In this document: positions 7,298 through 12,194 of the stretch, piece by piece | How the letters are laid out: each line of letters starts with the position of its first letter | How positions within the stretch are numbered: the first letter of the stretch is position 1 | Source: Marinilabiliales bacterium | Lineage (GTDB): Bacteria > Bacteroidota > Bacteroidia > Bacteroidales > BM523 | Reading direction: 5' to 3' | NCBI GenBank assembly: GCA_002869425.1 | Contig: PKSZ01000313.1 | Coordinates: 1 to 12,194 of the forward strand | DNA length: 12,194 nucleotides | Made by a program: the position numbers and the translations under genes | Notes under the pieces: model-generated | The model's database searches: none | What the model was told of the DNA's origin: nothing | Seen by the model: only the letters and a program-made list of their open reading frames with translations

Positions 7298-8359
7298 TTA
7301 AATTGATTTTAGCTTACTTAAATGTAACTGATGTTCAATCTTAGCAGCCATGCTTTTAAATATATCGGATATGATTTTATTTCCAAGCACACTAGGACTA
7401 CCCTGATCGCCATCCTCTCTTACAGACTGGATAATAGGAACCTGTCCCAGCAATTCAATATCATTTGCTTCCGCATAATTTTTACAACCACCTTTACCAA
7501 AAAGGTAATATTTATTATCTGGAAGTTCTTCAGGAGTGAACCAGGACATATTTTCAATAACTCCCAATACGGGTATGCTGATGTTCTCGTTCTTAAACAT
7601 ATTGATTCCTTTAACTACATCGGCCAAAGCAACTGCCTGTGGTGTGCTGACAATTACGGCACCATCCACTTTTGTTTCCTGTGCTACAGTCAGATGAATA
7701 TCGCTGGTTCCTGGTGGTAAATCTATTATCAAATAATCCAACTCTCCCCAAATTGCATCGAACAATAACTGCTTTAACGCTCCCGAAGCCATTGGTCCTC
7801 TCCATATGGTTGCATCTTCAGCTTTTACAAAATATCCAATACTCAAAAGCTTAACACCATACTTCTCAACCGGCACAATCATATGCTTTCCATCCTTTTC
7901 AACAACCTCTGGAGCATACTTTTCGGTAGCAAACATTTTCGGAACTGAAGGGCCAAAAATATCCGCATCCAGCAAACCTACTTTCTTTCCTGAACCAGCC
8001 AATGAAACTGCAAGATTTGATGCAACTGTTGATTTACCTACTCCACCTTTACCACTGGCTACAAGTAAAATATTTTTAACACCAGATAAACTAACGTCTT
8101 TTGGAGGAGGCGCTTCCGGCATAATAATTTTTATTTCAATTTCTTCTCGGATTCCCAAATCTTCCTTCAAAACCCTTTCACAAGCTTTACCAATAGCTTT
8201 TGTAAAAGGATCACTGCGTTTATCAAAACGCAAAGTCAGAACTACTTTTCCTTCCAAGAAATCAACATCTACCATTCCAAGACTTATTATGTCTTGCTTT
8301 TTGTCGGGATGCACAACTCTCTTTAAGTGCTCTATTATTGCATTTTTATCTGCCTGCAT
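7298..8359 (-). CDS. mrp: Mrp/ApbC-family Fe-S cluster ATPase lacking the CxxC motif
   Basis: A 353-residue protein with an N-terminal MIP18/DUF59 domain (about 5-80, HPDKKQDIISLGMV) joined by a proline-rich hinge to a ParA/MinD-type ATPase domain. The deviant Walker A is SGKGGVGKST (102-111) with signature Lys104; the next family blocks are DADIFGPSVP (131-140) and IIDLPPGTSD (211-220) with Walker B Asp213. Family members carry Fe-S clusters and deliver them to apo-proteins. Most Mrp/ApbC proteins bind the cluster through CxxC just after the ENMS motif. Here ENMSWFTPEELPDNKYYLFG (269-288) has no cysteine, and the whole protein holds only Cys60 and Cys292. I recall the same loop in other Bacteroidota, so it looks lineage-wide rather than damaged. 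It heads the minus-strand cluster and is divergent from the M61 peptidase gene. Confidence 0.93.
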   Translation of the reverse strand: MQADKNAIIEHLKRVVHPDKKQDIISLGMVDVDFLEGKVVLTLRFDKRSDPFTKAIGKACERVLKEDLGIREEIEIKIIMPEAPPPKDVSLSGVKNILLVASGKGGVGKSTVASNLAVSLAGSGKKVGLLDADIFGPSVPKMFATEKYAPEVVEKDGKHMIVPVEKYGVKLLSIGYFVKAEDATIWRGPMASGALKQLLFDAIWGELDYLIIDLPPGTSDIHLTVAQETKVDGAVIVSTPQAVALADVVKGINMFKNENISIPVLGVIENMSWFTPEELPDNKYYLFGKGGCKNYAEANDIELLGQVPIIQSVREDGDQGSPSVLGNKIISDIFKSMAAKIEHQLHLSKLKSI

Positions 8360-8395
8360 TTGTTATTTTTATTTAATTTAATTTAAACTTAATCA

Positions 8396-8403
8396 CAAAT
8401 ATA
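8396..8403 (-). promoter_or_regulatory. Candidate -7 promoter box for mrp-nifU
   Basis: On the minus strand this reads TATATTTG, an exact match to the Bacteroidota TAnnTTTG box, 36 nt before the mrp ATG. The resulting leader would be very AT-rich and contains three tandem copies of ATTTA on the plus strand (8371-8385). A TTTG lies further upstream but 28 bp away, which is longer than the usual 17-23 bp spacing, so the -33 element is not supported. Confidence 0.4.
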
Positions 8404-8492
8404 CTGAAAAATAAAGTAAATGATATGCATGCAAACAATCTGCACTTAACACATACACATATAAGGGTTTTATTGTACTTTAGATTGCTCTA

Positions 8493-10319
8493 ATGAAAGG
8501 AAAAATATTAATAATATTTCTACTGATTTCAATATCAGCCATTGGTCAGAAAATTGAAGCAGACCTTACCTTATCAAGCTCTCCAAAAGACAAACTGGAA
8601 GTGTCTGTTGTGGTTCCACATTTAGATAGCGTTTCCACAATTTACTATATTCCAATGGTAATTCCCGGTTCATATGCATCAAAAAAGTTCATTCATTATA
8701 TTGATAATTTCAAGGCCTTTGACAATCAGCTAAATGAGTTATCAACGAGCAGGTTGGATGAAAAATCAGGATTCCTGATACAAAATGCAGATAAACTTCA
8801 CAAAATAACTTACACGATTTCTGATACCTGGGATAATCATGACAAATCTGATTATATCCTGGAAACCAGTGGAACCAATTTTGAAGATGATTCTGTTTTC
8901 CTCATCAATTTTCATGCTGTTATCGGTTACTTTGATACTTTCCGTAAAAGCCCGTATGAAATTACCATACATAAAAAAACGCCAATATATGGTAGTACTT
9001 CCGCACCAATTACACGAGCAAAAAATCAAGATCAGATCAATACAAAATCATATGCAGAATTAATTGACAATCCTGTGCTTTACTGCATTCCAGATACAAT
9101 TTCATTTCAATTAAGAAACACACGGTTTTTCTTTTCAGTTTATTCGAGAAACAGAATAAACAATGCTTCGCAAGTAGCAGATATAACAAAACCCTTATTA
9201 AAAGCTTCCTTTGAATTGTTTACAGACTCTTTCCCCATGCAGGAATATAGCTTTCTTCTTTTTATGACGGGAAAGCAAGACTCAAACATCAGCAATGGCA
9301 GGATGGGTGCATTAGAACATAAAAACTCATCCTTCTACTTTTTTCCTGAAGAAATTGATACACTCCAGCTTAGAGACAACTTGCAAAGAGTAATCCTCCA
9401 TGAATTTCTGCATATAATTACACCCATTTCTCTTCACAGTAAAGAAATTCATAATTTCAACTACAATTATCCTAAAATGTCGAAGCATTTATGGCTCTAC
9501 GAGGGGGTGATTGAATATCTTTCCGGCTTGCTAATGCTTCACAATAATCTAAAAACAACTGATGACTTCATCATGGATACCCGTTTGCGAATTGTAAATA
9601 CATCCAAGCATTCAGCCTTTTCAATGACTGAGATGAGTACCAAAGTTCTTACAAAAGACTTTTCGGGAAAATACAGAACGGTATATACAAAGGGTGCATT
9701 ATATGCCTTTTGCATGGACATCCTGATTCAAGAAGGAAGCCAGGGAAAGTACAGCTTATCAGATTTGCTGATGGAACTATATGAAGAATACAAGAATCAT
9801 CCTTTTGATGATGATAATCTGTTTACAAAGATTGAGGAAAAAACAAATAAGCAGGTAAAAAAATTCATTGATAACCATATTATTGGTGATCAGGCAGTTC
9901 AATACGATACCATATTTAACAAAATTGGATGGATATATAAACCTGAAGAAATTAAAAAAGTTCTTTGGTTTGGGGATATGTATTTTTCTTATGACACAGA
10001 AAAAGAATTATTTATTGCTAAAGATTCGAAAAAAGATGAAAATGCTTTTGGTCTTATGAATGGAGATATAATTCTCTCTATCGACCAGCAAGAATTAAAA
10101 GAAAGCAATTACAAAGAACTGTTTGAACTCATACTCAACCCAAAATCAGATAAAGAAGTAATTATTGATATCTTACGCGATGGAAAAGAAAATCAGCAGA
10201 CAGCCAAACCAATTTATGTTAACATGAAAGAAATACATGAAATATATCCAAATCCGGATTGCACCAAAATACAATATGAATTAAGAAATCAATTGCTACA
10301 TAATAAATCTTCACAATAG
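8493..10319 (+). CDS. Secreted M61-family zinc metallopeptidase with C-terminal PDZ-like domain
   Basis: A 608-residue exported protein: a signal peptide (about 1-18, ending AIGQ), a beta-rich N-terminal domain (about 20-220), a catalytic domain, and a PDZ-like domain (about 500-570, with GLMNGDIILSIDQQEL). The zinc site is HEFLH (His303, Glu304, His307) followed by the third ligand Glu337 in LWLYEGVIEY. The 30-residue spacing from His307 to Glu337 is that of M61 (glycyl aminopeptidase family), not the 18 of M1. YTKGALYAFCMDILI (398-412) matches another M61 block. The usual aromatic after HExxH (HEYFHxW) is replaced by HEFLHIITP, which I recall in other Bacteroidota members. Probably periplasmic or outer-membrane associated; the substrate is unknown. 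TACTTTAG at 8476-8483 is a one-mismatch -7 box only 9 nt before the ATG, so it is weak. The gene is divergent from mrp. Confidence 0.9.
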   Translation: MKGKILIIFLLISISAIGQKIEADLTLSSSPKDKLEVSVVVPHLDSVSTIYYIPMVIPGSYASKKFIHYIDNFKAFDNQLNELSTSRLDEKSGFLIQNADKLHKITYTISDTWDNHDKSDYILETSGTNFEDDSVFLINFHAVIGYFDTFRKSPYEITIHKKTPIYGSTSAPITRAKNQDQINTKSYAELIDNPVLYCIPDTISFQLRNTRFFFSVYSRNRINNASQVADITKPLLKASFELFTDSFPMQEYSFLLFMTGKQDSNISNGRMGALEHKNSSFYFFPEEIDTLQLRDNLQRVILHEFLHIITPISLHSKEIHNFNYNYPKMSKHLWLYEGVIEYLSGLLMLHNNLKTTDDFIMDTRLRIVNTSKHSAFSMTEMSTKVLTKDFSGKYRTVYTKGALYAFCMDILIQEGSQGKYSLSDLLMELYEEYKNHPFDDDNLFTKIEEKTNKQVKKFIDNHIIGDQAVQYDTIFNKIGWIYKPEEIKKVLWFGDMYFSYDTEKELFIAKDSKKDENAFGLMNGDIILSIDQQELKESNYKELFELILNPKSDKEVIIDILRDGKENQQTAKPIYVNMKEIHEIYPNPDCTKIQYELRNQLLHNKSSQ

Positions 10320-10406
10320 AATTAACAAATTGAAAGTGTTCTAACAGATAATTTTTCGTTCATTTTCTTTTCATATCTAAAAGAAGTATCTTTTTGTTAC
10401 CATATT

Positions 10407-11084
10407 TTGTTAACGAGAGTGAAACCAAGTTATAAAAACATAGAAACTTATAGAATCATACAGGACAAGCCCAATGACGGTGTGAGGGTTCTTTATGAAA
10501 GGTATGGCAAGAAATTCTTTAATTATGCCATGAAATCATGGAATCTGTCAGATGATGAAGCCTGGGATATTGTTTACCAGACTCTGTACAAAATTATGAA
10601 CTCAATAAGCAAATATAGTTTTGAAAATGAAGCAAAATTCAGGAGCTTTATTTTTGTACTGTTTTGTAACGGGGTTAACAACTATTACAACAAGAAAAAA
10701 AGAATACGTGAAAGGTTCCAAACAATACCTTTTAATGAGCTACTTTTTGATGAATCAGGAGAAAATCCAAACCTAAGAACAGAGCGCCTCGTTCAAAAAC
10801 AAATCACTGAACAACAAAATACTGATGATGAGGATGATTCTGAAAGCACAATGACAATTCTTTTAAGAGAGGTATTGGATGAGATGGAGCCCTGGGAAAG
10901 AATCTTGTTGATACAAAGAAGTCATGTTACTCCATACAAACAAATAAGCGAGTACATAGACAAACCCGAAAACCAGCTCAAAGTATATCATCAGAGGTTA
11001 AGAAAAAAGCTTATAGACCTGCTCAATAATAAAATTAAAGCAAACCAGAAAGATCAATGCAAAACGAAGAAAATAAAAACATGA
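10407..11084 (+). CDS. ECF-type RNA polymerase sigma factor
   Basis: A 225-residue sigma-70 family protein of the extracytoplasmic-function type, with only regions 2 and 4. Region 2 spans about 25-100 (LYERYGKKFFNYAMKSWNL, then DEAWDIVYQTLYKIM and KFRSFIFVLFCN). An acidic linker rich in Asp/Glu (about 125-150) separates it from region 4 (about 155-210, EMEPWERILLIQRSH...YKQISEYIDKPENQLKVYHQRLRKKL), which is a helix-turn-helix. Region 4 is somewhat divergent: EIA..LG..xGTVKSR is replaced by QISEYIDKPENQLKVYHQR. No ATG opens this frame between the upstream gene and region 2; TTG at 10407 or GTG at 10419 must serve. It is followed by a FecR gene with an ATGA overlap, so the two are translationally coupled. 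The upstream 87 nt contain only a weak TATCTTTT box (10387-10394). Confidence 0.9.
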   Translation: MLTRVKPSYKNIETYRIIQDKPNDGVRVLYERYGKKFFNYAMKSWNLSDDEAWDIVYQTLYKIMNSISKYSFENEAKFRSFIFVLFCNGVNNYYNKKKRIRERFQTIPFNELLFDESGENPNLRTERLVQKQITEQQNTDDEDDSESTMTILLREVLDEMEPWERILLIQRSHVTPYKQISEYIDKPENQLKVYHQRLRKKLIDLLNNKIKANQKDQCKTKKIKT

Positions 11085-12001
11085 ATGAACTAGATGACCT
11101 TCTGCGAAAGTCTTCTCTTTCGGATGAAAAATTGTTCAAAGAAAATGCGCCTCTTCTTGAACGTTCTGTTTTTAACGAAGAACATAATTCCATTCCATTC
11201 TATCAAAAAGGAGAGAAAATTGTAAAAAAACTGGAAAAAGAATTTTCGCAACCAAACAAGGATTTCAACCATAAAAAATGGTGGTTAATAGCAGCTACAA
11301 TCGTTATACTTGCAGGCCTTTCTTTTATTTTAAGTAAAATTATCAATAACGAACCCGTATATAAGGAAATTGCAACCACTACCGTTACAAAATCAAAAGT
11401 CACGCTACCTGACAACACTACAGTTTGGCTCAATAAAAACAGCAAACTTACTTTTAATCAGAAGTTCCCAAAAAGAGAAGTAACGCTCATAGGTGAAGCT
11501 TTTTTTGATGTTACAAAAAATCCTGATTCTCCTTTTATTATCAATAGTGGGAATGCCGAAATCAAGGTTTTGGGAACTTCATTCAATGTTAAACAAACTC
11601 CGGAAGAAACAGAAGTTACAGTTGTTACTGGCAAAGTGATACTGGCTCAAAAAGAAAAAGAAAATCAAAAAACAAAACTTCTTAAAGCCGGATATAAAGG
11701 TGTATTTCAGGAACAATCCAACAAAATAAAAAGCGAACCCAATACCAACAAAAATTTCCTGGCCTGGAAAACAAATACCCTTATTTTTGAGAGAACACCT
11801 TTTAGAGATGTCATTAAAGCTATCTCTGAATTTTATGGTAAAGAAATTATACTAAATGATCAGGGAGTAGGAAACTGTACCATAAACTCTACATACAAAG
11901 ATCAAAGCTTTGAAGAAGTATTGAACGAATTTAAACTAATATTGAATATTGAATATAATTATCAGGGAAACACTGTGATTATTACAGGTGAACCATGCTA
12001 A
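11081..12001 (+). CDS. FecR-family anti-sigma factor
   Basis: Inner-membrane regulator that holds the adjacent ECF sigma factor and releases or activates it on a signal from an outer-membrane partner. I choose the ATG at 11081 because it forms an ATGA overlap with the sigma-factor stop; an in-frame ATG at 11057 would add 8 residues. In the 306-residue form, residues 1-66 are a charged cytoplasmic part with no recognised zinc motif, and 67-88 are one transmembrane helix (WWLIAATIVILAGLSFIL). About 95-205 is the FecR domain (VTLPDNTTVWLNKNSKL, GEAFFDVTKNPDSPFII, VLGTSFNV), and about 233-303 is a DUF4974-type C-terminal domain (LIFERTPFRDVIKAISEFYG). The latter has the pattern of an STN fold, the same kind of domain that begins the next gene. 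Downstream overlap is 7 nt. Confidence 0.93.
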   Translation: MNELDDLLRKSSLSDEKLFKENAPLLERSVFNEEHNSIPFYQKGEKIVKKLEKEFSQPNKDFNHKKWWLIAATIVILAGLSFILSKIINNEPVYKEIATTTVTKSKVTLPDNTTVWLNKNSKLTFNQKFPKREVTLIGEAFFDVTKNPDSPFIINSGNAEIKVLGTSFNVKQTPEETEVTVVTGKVILAQKEKENQKTKLLKAGYKGVFQEQSNKIKSEPNTNKNFLAWKTNTLIFERTPFRDVIKAISEFYGKEIILNDQGVGNCTINSTYKDQSFEEVLNEFKLILNIEYNYQGNTVIITGEPC

Positions 12002-12194
12002 GTAAGCACCCAATCTATGTTTTTTTAATTCTGTTCACAGTACTTTCTGCTTCTTTTAAGACAAATGGTCAAATTTCGCTATTAAACAAGAAAGTAAAAG
12101 TAAAAATAATGAACGGAAGCCTTGGTGCCATTCTGGACGAGATTGGTAAACAGGGAAATTTTACTTTTTCTTATATCAACTATAAAATCAATCC
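11995..12194 (+). CDS. STN-domain exported protein, 3' end cut by window edge
   Basis: Sixty-six codons of an open frame begin at an ATG that overlaps the fecR stop by 7 nt. Residues 1-25 look like a signal peptide (a basic start, hydrophobic VFLILFTVLSAS, then TNGQ). They are followed by NKKVKVKIMNGSLGAILDEI and GKQGNFTFSY, which fits the secretin/TonB short N-terminal (STN) domain. Such domains begin SusC-like TonB-dependent receptors that signal through FecR, but they also begin shorter carboxypeptidase-regulatory-like proteins that follow sigma/FecR pairs in Bacteroidota. The window ends before the deciding plug, barrel or CarboxypepD domain. Position and overlap point to the third gene of one operon. 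Confidence 0.8.
   Translation, partial: MLSKHPIYVFLILFTVLSASFKTNGQISLLNKKVKVKIMNGSLGAILDEIGKQGNFTFSYINYKIN

Noticed and set aside
7806..8381. A 191-codon open frame on the plus strand across mrp.
   Set aside because: It is antisense to a strongly conserved ATPase, shows no recognisable domain, and its composition fits the mirror of the mrp codons.
8371..8385. Three tandem copies of ATTTA upstream of mrp, considered as a functional repeat.
   Set aside because: Short AT-only repeat in an AT-rich leader; it is best explained by base composition and has no second occurrence that I noticed.
8426..8433. TGCATGCA palindrome in the mrp/M61 divergent spacer, considered as an operator.
   Set aside because: Eight bases without extension on either side is expected by chance, and it has no clear relation to a promoter box.
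10231..10319. The M61 protein ends with EIYPNPDCTKIQYEL, which resembles the YPNP start of a T9SS C-terminal sorting domain.
   Set aside because: Only about 25 residues remain after it, whereas sorting domains need roughly 70-100 with later conserved blocks. I recall similar tails in M61 relatives, so it is probably coincidence.
10379..10394. Inverted repeat AAAAGA-AGTA-TCTTTT between the M61 and sigma-factor genes, considered as a terminator.
   Set aside because: The stem has six pairs and only one is G-C, and the following T-run is one base long, so it is too weak for an intrinsic terminator.

Overview
The window is AT-rich bacterial DNA from the phylum Bacteroidota. The clearest signs are two type IX secretion system (T9SS) genes, porX and porW/sprE, which are confined to this phylum. 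An ECF sigma factor / FecR / STN-domain module of Bacteroidota type and two exact matches to the Bacteroidota -7 promoter box (TAnnTTTG) agree. A marine or anaerobic member of the Bacteroidales/Marinilabiliales is my guess; genus cannot be read from this sequence.

Layout. (1) Left edge, plus strand: the 3' part of trmB (tRNA m7G46 methyltransferase, 5' end outside the window), overlapped by 62 nt by a short cysteine-less alkyltransferase-like (ATL) DNA-damage gene. (2) 957-8359, minus strand, in transcription order: mrp (P-loop Fe-S/ParA-type ATPase), a NifU-type Fe-S protein, porW (T9SS lipoprotein), porX (response regulator with a PglZ phosphodiesterase domain), tsaE (tRNA t6A synthesis ATPase) and ald (alanine dehydrogenase). 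porW-porX-tsaE are separated by 13 and 1 nt, so they are probably co-transcribed; ald follows after 48 nt and mrp-nifU are 28 nt apart. The atl and ald stop codons overlap tail to tail. (3) 8493-10319, plus strand: a secreted M61-type zinc peptidase, divergent from mrp. (4) 10407 to the right edge, plus strand: an ECF sigma factor, its FecR-type anti-sigma factor (ATGA overlap) and the beginning of an STN-domain exported protein (7-nt overlap), cut by the window end.

How they work together. mrp and nifU form an Fe-S cluster pair. porW and porX give the T9SS one structural and one regulatory gene in a single transcription unit. TsaE and Ald are housekeeping neighbours. The right-hand module looks like a cell-surface signalling unit in which an outer-membrane STN protein, the FecR inner-membrane regulator and the sigma factor relay a signal to transcription.

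No RNA genes, IS elements, CRISPR arrays or phage genes were seen. No intergenic gap exceeds 133 bp. I see mostly known families rather than a clearly new system. The points most worth a second look are the linked porW-porX genes with a 16-bp perfect palindrome abutting a candidate porW promoter, the Mrp protein lacking the CxxC cluster motif, the cysteine-less ATL embedded in the trmB end, and the unfinished sigma/FecR/STN unit.
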